Below are positions 11,329-22,700 of a stretch of 64,000 bases of DNA, piece after piece. Numbering within the stretch: position 1 is the first letter of the stretch; each line of letters starts with the position of its first letter. Below the pieces are notes generated by a model. The model had not been told where the DNA came from and searched no databases. It saw nothing but the letters and a program-made list of their open reading frames with translations. The position numbers and the translations under genes were made by a program. The DNA comes from Nemania diffusa (lineage: Eukaryota > Ascomycota > Sordariomycetes > Xylariales > Xylariaceae), in contig JBBPUQ010000011.1 of assembly GCA_038501195.1 (NCBI GenBank), positions 310,001 to 374,000 on the forward strand, in the 5' to 3' direction.

Positions 11329-11687
11329 CAGCGCTACCCACGGGTAAAGTCAGTCAAGTAATAGCTTCTTGACTTGTTTTACCTGAATTGATCGCAAAAA
11401 AACGCTTGTTTGACTGACTTGACGGAATCTATTATTTGACTTGATCAAGTTAATTGACAAAGTAATTCAAGCAATGTACGTAAAGCGTACAGATTGTAAA
11501 AAGCAAGATAGGTAAGTAGGTAGGGTGGTAGAATGTAGGCTAGGTGGATGTAAGTTGCTAAATCAGTGGCTACCTACCTGGTGAGTGGCTAGGTAAGTGG
11601 CTTGGTGAGTGGCTGGGTAAGTGGCTAAATAAATGGGGCTAAGAACATTAGTTAGTCAAAGTATTACCCCGCCTGTGGGTAGCGCTG
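11329..11687. mobile_element. hAT-like MITE, 359 bp (uninterrupted copy)
   Basis: The element has terminal inverted repeats CAGCGCTACCCAC(G/A)GG on both ends. The flanks CGTACAGG (11321-11328) and CGTATAGC (11688-11695) match at 6 of 8 bases, fitting an aged 8-bp target duplication. TIRs starting CAG and 8-bp duplications are hAT characters. The left half is dense in TTGACT/AGTCAA subterminal motifs and the right half carries a ~12-bp AGTGGCTAGGTA repeat. It has no coding capacity. Its ends and ~200 left bases match the split copy at 19379-31494. Confidence 0.8.
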
Positions 11688-12021
11688 CGTATAGCTGTCC
11701 ACGATACCACATATTTAGCTTTAAATGATTTAATTTTGCGCCGTTTTCATGTGTCGTGACCTTCAGATTCCTGCCCCCCTGTAGTACATAGACTGCTAAA
11801 GACTTTTTTTGTCTTTACCATTCTAGTTCATCATAGGATTTAGTACACCCATATCAGCTAATCACAGGTCAGCGCCGGGGTGTAGTGTTAGGTAGGTAGA
11901 TTGACCAGCCTACAAAAGACGGCCTGTGCGGCTTATTTCCCCTCTTCGCTTTCTCCCACCCACATTCTGGTTGTGCTATCGAACCTCAACATTTTCCGGT
12001 CTTCCTTTAAGCTTACCCATC
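11688..12021. other. Intergenic, upstream of the repeat-protein gene
   Basis: No gene was seen. The reading frame of the next gene is open back to 11926 but contains no ATG before 12022, so the extension is not counted as coding. Confidence 0.5.
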
Positions 12022-13085
12022 ATGGCAGAGCTTGAGGGTCCATTCGAGGGTCCATTCGAGGATCCATTTCAGGTTCCACTCGAGGGTCCACTCGAGGGTT
12101 CATTCAACGAGGATCCACTCGAGATTCCACTCGAGAAGGCTATCGACATATTCCATATGTCTGCAACCCCAAAACGACGACTGCCTATAGGCACAAAGGA
12201 GCGATGTATCAATGCCCGACTAAGCTCGTTAGCATTAAAAGATGTGCTTGCGCTCAAGTTTGGGCATGGGTTGCAAATTACCAATCTCCAGACAACGATT
12301 ACCTCCTTAGAGTGCCGGGTTCTCTACGGCGTTAACAAATCCCCAAATACCGAAAGGAATGGGACGGTGTTCGTCGAGTTTACGCAATGTTCAAATGCTA
12401 ATATTGCCGAGGATAATATGAAAAATTACCTCAGCATAGGGGCACAAGATCTGGAGGTCCTACATCCTGCTAATATTGGGTCTTATTCATTAAAAACCCC
12501 TTGGACAGTATTCTGGGTGCGCGATACTATATTCGCTAAAGCGTTCGTTGATAATAACAGCGGTATGTATTGTATGTTTAATATACCAAAAGGTTTGTTA
12601 CTAACAGTTATGGATTAGATGTTGAAAGTAACTTAAACGAGGAATCTATAAGCAGAAGCCGACCAACACGAATTATCACTTCCATGGTGAAATCTCTCAG
12701 AACACGTCGTCAAAGAGATAAGTCGATTATTGTTGACGCGGCACTGATCATTGATAAATACCTTGCAAAATATTCGGTCAGCCCGGAACGACAAATGAGA
12801 CCTTCGATGAGACTCAAAACGCCTGGGTCAATGACAGTGAAGCCAGGGGAGCAATTTGCGATCGAGATCGAGCTCGATGCGCCCAACGATGTCCATGAGG
12901 CCAAACCGGCCGAGATAAGAGATAGGAAGCTAGTGATTCAGATTGCCAATGGTTCTACTGCGGGGAAGTATGAATTTTTTGCAATAAAAGCTGGGGAGAC
13001 GGGAATTACACTAGTGCTAGCTCATGCTGAGTCTTTAGCAGTAGCATGTTTAAATGTTCAAATAAAAGTTATAGCAAATGAATAA
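12022..13085 (+). CDS. Hypothetical protein with N-terminal tetrapeptide repeat and C-terminal beta-rich domain
   Basis: I do not recognise this gene. Two exons, 12022-12562 and 12619-13085, give 335 aa; the 56-nt intron has donor GTATGT, branch CTAAC at 12601-12605 and acceptor TTAG. Residues about 3-35 are built from a four-residue unit (EGPF, EDPF, EGPL, EIPL), encoded by near-identical 12-bp units of the type GAGGGTCCATTC. The middle is predicted mixed alpha/beta. The last ~85 residues, from KTPGSMTVKPGEQFAIEIE, have the alternating pattern and GKYEFFAIKAGETGITLVLA loop of an Ig-like or Big-type domain; that is an inference from pattern only. There is no signal peptide or membrane helix. 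The stop codon abuts a 165-bp AT-only tract, and the last exon becomes AT-rich toward it. Confidence 0.6.
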
Positions 13086-13246
13086 ATGTTTAATATAATT
13101 TAAAATATTTTATATTATAAATTAAACATTAATTAATATATAAAATATATAATAAAATAATATTATATTAAAATTTTAAATTAAAATTTTTTTATTAAAA
13201 ATTTTTTAGAATATATATATATTTTATTTAATTAATATAAATTAAT
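13082..13246. repeat. Short AT-only tract with palindrome
   Basis: About 165 bp with almost no G or C directly follows the stop codon of the preceding gene. Its first ~46 bp form a near-palindrome beginning and ending AATGTTTAA / TTAAACATT. It resembles the RIP-saturated interior of the large island and may be a remnant of a mutated repeat, but no boundaries could be set. Confidence 0.5.
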
Positions 13247-14056
13247 CTTCGAGAACATGGCTGAGCCCCTTAGCTGAGATGGTGCCTGAAGTCATGAAAA
13301 TTCTATATCATCACGAGATTTCGCTATGTCCGGTGTTGGTTCCAGAACTTACATCGACCCATAGACTTTGGAGGTCAACCTGTTACGTTCAGGCCCATGT
13401 GCCCAGTCGTTGAGGTTTATAGAATGTCGTTGCTGACACTTCGGAAGAGGGAAGCGTCTAAGTATTGGCATGGTTTTGTGGCCTGAGGTCTTTTGATAAG
13501 TTTTAGGTAGGAGGAATTAGTCCTCAACAAATACTACCGTCACAGATTAAATCTTAAGCGATTACTTTCCTGAATGGCCAGTCTGAATATCGAGAAGAGT
13601 AGGAAATAAGACTCGGCGGCTCAATCAAGGTATGCGGGGTTTCTGCATTAGATCAACAGAAGTCCCCGTGGCCGGCAGAAGTTAGACCCGGGACTTCGCG
13701 TCACTGCGGGTCCGGTAAATCATACCCGGAGACTTCGTCCGTGGCCCCCGCTGCTCCGGACAATCATTGTCGCATCCCACCTAGGTATCTGGTAGCATAC
13801 GGGCTAACCCTAGGTAGGGGGCGAAACCAAGAGATCTTTTCTTAGTTTATAAACTAGGGTGAATTTGATTAAATGCCCCGGTGTTCCCGCTGGGAACACC
13901 CTCTTTCTATCTTTAAAACGCCCTATGATTGAACTTAATTGCATCGTCCTTTTTAGGTGTAATAACCATGACAAAACAGTAAAATACTGACTTATACCCA
14001 ACAACTGGCCAATTTATTTAGTCTGTTCTATTTATAGGCAGTATGAAGACTCTTGC
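13247..14056. other. Intergenic
   Basis: No gene was supported in this 810-bp stretch. It returns to ordinary base composition straight after the AT tract; the frame at 13810-14004 (minus) is featureless. Confidence 0.5.
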
Positions 14057-15250
14057 TCAGAGACTGTAATTAGAAATATTTATAGTAGAATTAGATGCAA
14101 TAGCTTCCTTGATGGCCTGACAGACAATTAAAGCAGCCAGGCCAGCCTGGGGCGTGCAGCTCGGAGCTTCCTGGCCATGAATGACCTTCACAAAATGGCT
14201 AAGTTGCAGCTCAAAAGGAACCCCTGAATCTACTGCGATCTGCTCTTTACTCAGTTCCGAAAGCCAAGACTTGGTCGCGCCTTTGTAAGACCAAACCGTC
14301 ATGTCCGGGACACTAAGGCAACCCTCTGTTCCGAAGACACGGTAGAAGTCCTGTCCCGTCTTCGGAATCAGGGGATTCTCTCCGGTACCAGCCTCAAAGT
14401 TATACGGTGATGGCACATTGTCTGAGAGGATGAAGCTACCGACGGCCCCCGAATGAAATCTCAATGTCAGAGCTGCTCCCTCTTCTGCTTCGAATCCCCT
14501 CTGACTGACTGTTCGCTCCGCGTGGACCGTTGATATTGTGCCGAATAGATGGTGTAGCAGGTCAATCTCGTGAATCATGTTTATATAGACGACCCCGGCC
14601 GTCTTGTCCCTGCGCCACTGCAATGATCGAATTCAGCTACTAGTAGCTTCAGAGGGACTGTGAAGCATAGAAAAGTATCATCTGAAGTAAGGCAACATAT
14701 CTTTTTCTTGCAAAATTAAACTCCGAAACTTGCTCACCTGTGTTGGAGGATCGAAGTAGTCTAGTGGCTTGTAAGTGGCCCACAGGCCGTTCACGGCGAT
14801 GATATTGCCCAGAGAACCCGATTCAAGTATTTTCTTAGTAGCTACTATGTAGGGATTGAAACGGCGATGATGGCCAACGAGCGCTTTGACTGGCGAACTC
14901 GCAAGCTCTTGGACGAGGGCCTCACCGCTAGGAATATCAGTGCTAATCGGCTTCTCAATCAACACACTGACTCCCCCTGAGATGAGCTCCTTGGCCACTG
15001 CGACATGTGTATGATTTGGTGTACAAATTATGGCCGCATCTGGCTTATCAGGGGACTTAAGACACTCGGCAATAGACTTGTAATGCGGTACACCAAGCTC
15101 TCCGGCAATGGCTGCCGCTGCGGGCATTGGGTCGATGATGGCGACAAGCTTGGCCGCATCGTGCTTAGCCACAGTGCGTGCGTGGCGAGGGCCGATGAGC
15201 CCAAGGCCGACCACAGCAAAGCGCACCTCGCTTGTTGAAGAAGATGCCAT
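14057..15250 (-). CDS. Gfo/Idh/MocA family NAD(P)-dependent oxidoreductase
   Basis: Two exons, 15250-14738 and 14617-14057, encode 357 aa; the 120-nt intron is GTGAGC...TTGCAG in phase 0. The N-terminal Rossmann fold shows VVGLGLIG (residues 13-20), CTPNHTH and the family signature IEKPIS (98-103). The C-terminal catalytic domain has YINMIHEIDLLHHLFG, where the His/Asp residues of the family active site fall, and FRVFGTEG-like YRVFGTEGCLSV. Members oxidise sugars, inositols or related alcohols with NAD(P); the substrate cannot be read from the sequence. It is cytosolic: there is no signal or membrane segment. It stands beside an amidase pseudogene and a P450. Confidence 0.9.
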
Positions 15251-15506
15251 GGCAAGTGATCAAGCTAAGACTGGTTTGGGACACTGAAGGCTAAGATTGG
15301 GGAAAGAGGTACAATGGACACTTGACACCTGAACTATGTATGTGATCTTAGCCCAGAGTTCTTTCCTCTGGAAATATCTCCAGTCTCGCAGCTCTAGATG
15401 AACCGCTTAAACTCTTTGCCAGGAAACCCGAGTAATGGGTGGGGTCACTGTGGAGGTAAAGGGAGGGGTTCGGCTTCACTAGAGATTTCGGCGTTAGCTA
15501 ATTATT

Positions 15507-16831
15507 CTAGCTAAGCAAGATATTATAAGACTCAAACGCAATAGGAATTGTAGCGTTTTCGCCATTCACGGCTAACTCTGAAACATCTGCAACTTGAACA
15601 GGGTAGTTCGCGCTGCTAGTTTCTAGTCTTATTTTTAATAAGACAGCTTCGTATTCTGATACCTGCGACAAACAAAATTCTCGGTTGCCAGGTTTATAAG
15701 CTGGTGCACAGATAACGATACTTACCATTTGCTCGGCCGTTTCTGGAAACTGCTCGCACATCCCTTCCGCCATCTCCCAATCTACGGGATTCACAAAAGC
15801 CACTGAAAGTCCCGTCTAGTTAGATAGTAGTGGCCGAAATATACGGCTAAGTAGGATCTCCGTCATACTAATTAGGTCAAACGCGCATTTAGCCATAGGC
15901 CCCGGCGCATCGTAGGAGTCGGGCAATCTGTGTATCCCGCCTGTGTCTTGTGCACCAACGGTAGGTTTCGGGGCGTAAAGCGCCATGCGGAACGAAGGGG
16001 TGTTGATCGAGCCGATTGTTTCCGCTCCCATGGCCAGCGGAGCGAACCCGGCTGCGACCGAAACGGCTGGGCCCGGTGACGAGCCTCCGGGAGCCTAGTA
16101 CTACCAGCACATTCATTGGCTTCACTTTCAAGCTCGACAGAGACCCTCGCGAGTATTTGGAGCCGCGGACCAAGTACCCCAAAAGTTGCTCATTCTTCTT
16201 GGTGCCGCCCACGTAAGGAGAAACAGTCTGGTCGCGGTATGCCGACCAGCCAGGCATCATAGTCACTGTCCTCATGCCTGTAAGCTCTTGACGCGGAGAT
16301 CCGTCAGACTACAGTACTGTAGCTGTGATAACCGGAGCTTACCGTCATGTTTCTTGGCCATGACAATGACCCCGGCATCTACCAACTTCTGAACTGCGGC
16401 AGCATTTTTACTAGCTTTGGCACCCGCGAAAGGAACAGTTCCAGCGCATGTCTTCATGCCTAAGCTAAATGCGATAACGAATCCCGGAGTTGTAAAACAT
16501 ATTTAACAGTCTGAAATACTCTTCGATTGCCCCTTCGAGCGATATGGGGGTTAAGTAGAGGGTTTCACTTCCCCTTGAGAACAACAGGTATTCCGTGCAG
16601 GGAACTGCGTACACAACCCCGCTACTGTTCCTCGTCCAGCTCGTACACGATGCGTAATACGAAATTCCAGGACGCTATAGATTCCAGGGCGTTTAATGTT
16701 GGTTCGTGGCGTTCGATCTGCGCGAGACACTGCTCAACGAGGGTGGCGCTATTAGTTAGGTGGCCGTTACTGAGTAGGTGCTGCAGATCTGCTACGCCCG
16801 CCCTCAAAATGTCGAATCTAGCTCTCCCCAT
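15507..16831 (-). pseudogene. Amidase-signature enzyme, disabled by nonsense codons and 3' truncation
   Basis: Read on the minus strand, amidase (GatA-type) blocks appear in order: DILRAGVADLQHLLSNG...VEQCLAQIERHEPTLNA (from 16831), SLHGIPVVLK, MKTCAGTVPFAGAKAS..VQKLVDAGVIVMAKKHD, TMMPGWSAY..QTVSPYVGGTKKNEQLLG, PGGSSPGPAVSVAAGFAPLAMG (catalytic Ser region), then EYEAVLLKI near 15640. Blocks join through plausible introns except at two in-frame TAG codons, 16624-16622 (after LDEEQ) and 15818-15816 (before the VAFVNPVDW block). The frame ends at 15507, well before the family C-terminus. One intron near 16160-16070 requires a weak GTCCGC donor. TAG codons of this sort fit C-to-T change, and the gene sits 2.5 kb from the RIP island. 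It is a clear relic, not several small genes. Confidence 0.82.
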
Positions 16832-17642
16832 TGTTAAGGAACAGAGAGAGGAAGCCTATAAGGGCGTTAAGTGAAATTATTATGGGGTGCAGCGGGTGTT
16901 TCAGTAGATGGTGCTGTGGGAGGCAGGCAGTGCAGCTAACACCAACAACAGTGCTACTATGAGCTCATAACATAGCTACTCCTGGGTACCTTACTGATGA
17001 TGATATTCTGGTGTTATCTCATCCAGCCTAAGTGCTGAGGTGTATCCTATAGAGCTCATAGGTATATGATTACCTGCTCTGTCATCTAAACTGTTGGCTG
17101 TTGGTGTGAGTGAGATTTTAGATCATCCGACCCTTGTTGGCTTGGCAACTAACCATAGTTAAGCATATTAAAAAAACAACAAAGTGGTCATCCTAACGAG
17201 GCCATGCGTTGACAAGCGGCTCACTGGCGGGAAGAGTCAGATTGGGTGACAAAGGTGCCATTAAGTTAAGATAGGGTTGTTAAACTAATTAATATAAAAA
17301 AACTCTTTTTTTTTTTAGGTTAATATACAACCCGCTAACTTTACCTAAATATTTATGACAGGTCATTATTGGCCATTTTCAAAAGTAACAGATCGAGAAT
17401 GTTGGCTCCTTAAGTAAACAGTAGACTAGCTAGATAATGCGCTGAATGCCACCCGGATCACTCGGTACGGGGAATCACGTGCCTACTTCTCGATCAACTG
17501 AGACATTGCGGTCAGTCATTCATTCTTTCATCACCCCTCTCTCCCTCTTCGTCGCTCTTGATGTCTTCATTTAACTCAAGCCTACCAGTTAGCGTTCGAT
17601 ATACAGTTAGCTAGATTGCTAGCATCGTTGTCAGTATTCTGA
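16832..17642. other. Intergenic with a possible small MITE remnant
   Basis: No gene was supported. An imperfect inverted pair ACACCAAC/GTTGGTGT with AACAGT/ACTGTT brackets 16934-17111, with GAGCTCATA palindromes inside, resembling a small foldback element. Further on, GGGTTGT (17274) and ACAACCC (17327) flank an oligo-A/oligo-T hairpin. Confidence 0.35.
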
Positions 17643-19288
17643 ATGCCGAACATGCCGGCTTTTCTAGCCCTGGCGGCGACAGCAATCGCCGTCGCCTATT
17701 CTTTCTTCCGCGTCCTCGTCTATCTCAGGCATGATTCCCGAGAACCCAAGCCCATCGTTGGCGCCATCCCCTATCTCAGTCCCCTCTTCGGCATGCTGAT
17801 CGGACAGGACAAATTCTATAAGAGACTGAGGTACAGCCCAAAGCTCATATCGCCTCCGCAGGCATTTTGGCAATCAATTTCTTTCAATGCTGATATGAGC
17901 TGAGCAGAGACGAGACCCGTCTGCCTATTTACACGCTGAATATACCGGGCGTACCAGTCTACATTGTAAATTCGCTTGAGGTGCTTCAGCGCGTGGACCG
18001 TCACATCGCTACCCTCCCTTTCGCCCCTATGAAAGCTAAGACATGCAAGAATGTCTGCAGCGTCAGTCAAGCTGGCCTTAGCAAGATCTATGGGAACAAC
18101 CTCTTAGCGCAGGACGGCTACCTGTACAGTCACCAACGCGCTTCCGCCCAGGCTGGCGCACCCGGCGCCAGTTTGAATGCTCTCTCAAGGTCAGCAAGCA
18201 GAGTTTTTGCCGCTGCTTTTGATCGAGTTGAAGCACGAGGCCGCACGGCCGTAGATCTATATAAATTTATCCACGACGCAACGTTCGACGCCACGACGGA
18301 TGCCATGTACGGTCCTCACAACCCTTTCCGTTCCCAGAAGAACCTTAATGACTGGGCAATCTTCGAAGACGGACTACCAATGCTGTTCCTCGGCTTTCTG
18401 TCCAACATCATGGCGAGAAGCGCATGCAAGGCAAGAGAACGCCTAGTGGCAGCTTTCGTCAACTATTTCGGCAACGACAAACACCTTGACGGTGGCTCTC
18501 TTTTTGTGCAGCTCACGACAAAAGTTAACGACAGCACCGGCTTGAGCTTAGAGGACAAGGCCCGAGTAGAGGTCGGCCAAGTGGCTGCAGCGACTTTCAA
18601 CACTGCACCGGGTGCGTATTGGTGTGTCTGGGCCATTCTATCTAATCCCGTCGTGTTCAAGGACTGCAGGCAAGAAGTCATGCGGCTGGTGGACGAGGTA
18701 GATGGTACTCACACCATCGATCTCGCGCGCGTGAGGACGGAATGCCCCCTGCTCGTGTCGACTCTGCAAGAAGTCATGAGGTTCTACGGCACAGCCGCCT
18801 CGCTGCGCCTCATATACGAAGACACCATGCTCGGCGACGAGTACTTACTGAAGAAGGGCGGCGCCGTGCTCATGCCTAATGCCATGTTCCATAGCGATGA
18901 GACACTTTGGGGCCCTACAGTGGGCGAGTTTGATCACACGCGCTTCTTGAAGGCGGGCCATCGCAAGTCCAGCACCAAACACCCAGCTGCCGCGTTTCGA
19001 GCCTTCGGAGGCGGCCATGTCCTATGTCCGGGGCGGCATCTGGCTAGTACCGAGATGCTGGCCCTGATGGCTTTGATCCTTGTACGTGTCGATGTCGTCC
19101 CCCCTGAGGGCAGATGGCCAGCGGCACCGATTGGTATGTCAGCCGGCAGAGCATTGCCTCTGCCAAGTAAGCGGATACTCGTTGATTTCATCCCTAGGGA
19201 TGCTGGTAAGTGGCGGGTGATATTCTCTGATGGGGAAAATAGCGGTGTTAGTCTTGTAGCGGAAGACTTGCAAAGCAGCAACACCTGA
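17643..19288 (+). CDS. Cytochrome P450 monooxygenase (CYP7/CYP8-like fungal class)
   Basis: Exons 17643-17830 and 17908-19288 encode 522 aa; splicing (GTACAG...GAGCAG) restores FYKRLRDETRLPIYTL. An N-terminal hydrophobic anchor (residues 3-28) points to the ER membrane. Landmarks are a Pro/Asn-type I-helix AATFNTAPGAYW instead of the usual acid-alcohol pair, an ExxR helix LQEVMRF, and the heme loop AFGGGHVLCPGRHLAS (Cys ligand about 435). The I-helix form is shared with CYP7, CYP8 and related fungal P450s, some of which act on sterols or isomerise peroxides; the substrate here is unknown. The gene ends 90 bp before the split MITE and keeps intact coding despite the RIP island beyond. Confidence 0.9.
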
Positions 19289-19653
19289 AACTATTAGTAT
19301 TATATTTGAGTATCCTGTTACAAATATTACAATCAAAATTAGAATATCAAGTTCATCTTCTACCACAGTGGTTATTTCCAGCGCTACCCACAGGTAAAGT
19401 CAGTCAAATAATAGCCTCTTGACTTGTTTTACCTGAATTGATCGCAAAAAAACGCTTGTTTGACTAACTTGCCTGAATCTATTGACTGGATTGATCAAGT
19501 TAATTGACCAAGTAACTCAAGCAATGTACATAAAGCGTACAGATTGTAGAAAGCAAGGTAGGTAGGTAGGTGTAGGTAGGTGTAGGTAGGTAAGTAGGTA
19601 GGGTGGTGGTTGGTAGGGTGGTTGGTAGGTAGAATGTAGGTAGGCTAGGTAGA

Positions 19654-19788
19654 GCTAAGTGGGGCGGAAACACGTGACCCACAAGAATGTAAAATAGTCT
19701 AGATTTGACTAATTCGCCAAGACTTTTTTTAATAATTCATAATACTATATTACTTTTTAATATAAGTTCTGTTTTTAAGACTTTTTTA
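19654..19788. repeat. Left long terminal repeat (135 bp)
   Basis: The outer ~50 bp keep G and C (GGGGCGGAAACACGTGACCC region, 19661-19680), while the inner half has lost nearly all C. Compared with the right copy it carries the T alleles at inner sites such as TTACTTTTTAAT versus TTACCCCTTAAT. Confidence 0.8.
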
Positions 19789-22700
19789 ATGTTTTTAATA
19801 AAGCATGCATTTTTTTTATATATTAAAACTTTTGTTAATAAGTCGTTTTAATATATTATTATTATTTTATTAATTTATTAATATTATAAATATTATTATT
19901 AAAGTTAATTTAATAAGTTTATAAATATAACTTAAACTAATAATTAAACTTTTTGTTTTTTGTTTTATTTAATATAAATTTTTATTTTAAAAATAATAAA
20001 AGTTTTAATTATTATTTAATTTATATTATTTTAAATTAATTAATAATTATATTTTTAATTTATTTAATTTTTAATTTATAAATTTATTTAAAACTTTTAT
20101 ATATATTTTTTTATTTTTTAATAAAAACTTTAAAATATTATTAATAAAACTTTTTAATTTAAAAATTTTATTAATTAAAAGTTTAAATTTATTAATTAAT
20201 ATTTTTATTAATTTTAATATATTTAATATTATTTATTAATTAAATTTTTTTAAATTATAATATTATTTTATTTATTTAGTTAATTTTATTAATTAAAAAT
20301 TTATTAATATTATTTTTTTTAAAAAAGTTTTATTTTTTATATTATTTTTTATAATTAATTTTATAACTATAATATAAATTATTTTTAATATATTTAATAT
20401 TAATTTATTAATATTTTTAAATTTAATAAATTTATATAATTTTTTATATAATTTTTTTTTTATAATTAAAAAACTTTTAATATTTTATTTTTTTATGTTT
20501 TAATAGTTTTTTATTTAATTTATTATATTAAAATTTAAATTATTTTATATATTTTTAATATAGCAAAAAATTAATTATATAAAAAAGTAATAGTAATAAA
20601 ATATTGCTATTATTTATAATAATATTATTAATAATAATATTATTAATTAAAATTAATATAATATTTTTAATTAAAATCAATATAATATTTTTAATTAAAT
20701 AGTAAATATATTGCTATTATTTATTTTAATAAATTTAAACTATTAATAATTTCAAATTAGTTATTTAATATTTTAAAAAAATTTATATTTTTAATATTTT
20801 TTAATATTATAATTTTAATATATATTATATATTTATTATTAATATTAGTTTATTTATTTATAACAATTATAATTATAACTTTTATAAATATAATTTTAAA
20901 GTTTTTAAAATTAAATAAAATTTTAAAAATTTTAAAAATTTTAAAAACTTTAAAATTAAATAAAACTTTAAAATTAAATATAGCTTTAAAAATTTTAAAA
21001 ATTTTAAAATTAAATAAAACTTTAAAATTTAATATAGTTTTAAAATTAAATTTAATATTTTTAAAATTAGTTTATAATTTAAAATAATTAACTATAAACT
21101 ATAAAAATTTTTAATATTAATTATTATAAAAAGTTCAAAAAAATTAACTTTATTATTAAATAGCTATAATATTTATATTAAAAGTTTAAATAAATAAATT
21201 TTATAAAATAATAAAATCAAATATTTAATATTATAAAAGTTATTAATATATTATATAAAAATAAAACTATTATATTTATAAATAATAATATATAACTATA
21301 GTTTATATTTAAAAAAGCAAAAAATAAAACTATAAAAAAAGTAAATTTATAAATTATAAAATAAATATTTAAAAATAAATATTTAATATAAATAATAAAT
21401 AGTTTTATTATATTTTTTATAAAAAAATTAAAAAATTTATTTTAAAAACTAAATAAAATATTATTAATTTATTATATTTATATATAAAATTTAATAAAAT
21501 AAATAAATGTTTATAATATATTAAAAGTATTTTTAAAATATTTTATTTTTTTTACTTTTTTAAAAATATTTATTTTAAAAATAATAATTAATTATTTTAT
21601 TTTTAATTTTTATAGTTTTAATTTATAATAAAAAGTAGTTAATAAAAATATAAAAAATAAAACTACTTTATAAAAATATTATAAAATTATTTATAGCTAT
21701 TAATAAATTTTAAATATTAAAGTTTTTATTTATAAATAAAATATTAATAAATTAAAAATATAAATATTAAAAAAAATAATAATAAAAAATATAAAAATAA
21801 ATATAAAATAAATATTAGTTTAATTTTATTTAATTTTAATAATAAATATAATAACTATTATTTTTTATTTTTTTTATTATATTTATAGTTAATAATTTTT
21901 TTAAATATAAAATATAACTTTTTTTATTTTTAAAAAAATTTAACTTGTTTAATAAAATATTGTTATATTTAAAGCTACTTTTATATTTTTAATAAAATTA
22001 AACAATATAATAGTTTTAAAAATAAATATATAATATATATTTTTTAATATAAATAATATAAAATATAAAAATTAAAATTAAAAATTTTTAAATAAAACTA
22101 ATATTATAATTTAATTTAATTAAAAATATTAATTTATTTATTTTTTTTTTTTATATAAATAATTTAAATATTTTTTAATTAATAAAAAAAAAATATTAAA
22201 ACTTAAAATAAAAATATATTTTAAATATAAAAATTTTAGCTATATTTTAACTATATATTTTAAAAACATTATAAAATTAAAAATATAAAAATTTATATAT
22301 TTAAAAGTTTTAATATATTTTATAATAGAAGTTTTTTATAATATTTTTTAAAATAAAATAATATTTTATTTAATTTAGTTATATTATAACTTATTAATAA
22401 ATAAAAATTAATTTATTAATAATTTTTTAAATATAAATAAATATTTTTTAATTGTAAAAAGTTATAATTATAAAAATATAATAAATAAAACTTTTTTTTT
22501 AATAATTATAGAAAATAAATATAATAATATTAAATAAAATAATATATTAATTTTGTTTTTTTAAAGTTTTATTATTTAGTTTAATTGAATTTTTTTAAAA
22601 AATAAATATAATTTTAACAATAATTTTAAAAATAAAATATTTTATTTTTAATTATTGTTAATATAAATAGTATACTTTTATAAAAAGTAAAAAAATAAAA

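Noticed and set aside
12563..12610. Shorter intron ending at CTAACAG (12607) in the repeat-protein gene
   Set aside because: That junction leads straight to a stop (ATG GAT TAG); the acceptor at 12618 uses CTAAC as branch point and keeps the second exon in frame.
15507..16831. Treating the amidase fragments as several separate small genes
   Set aside because: The blocks follow the order of a single amidase and join in frame except at two stop codons.
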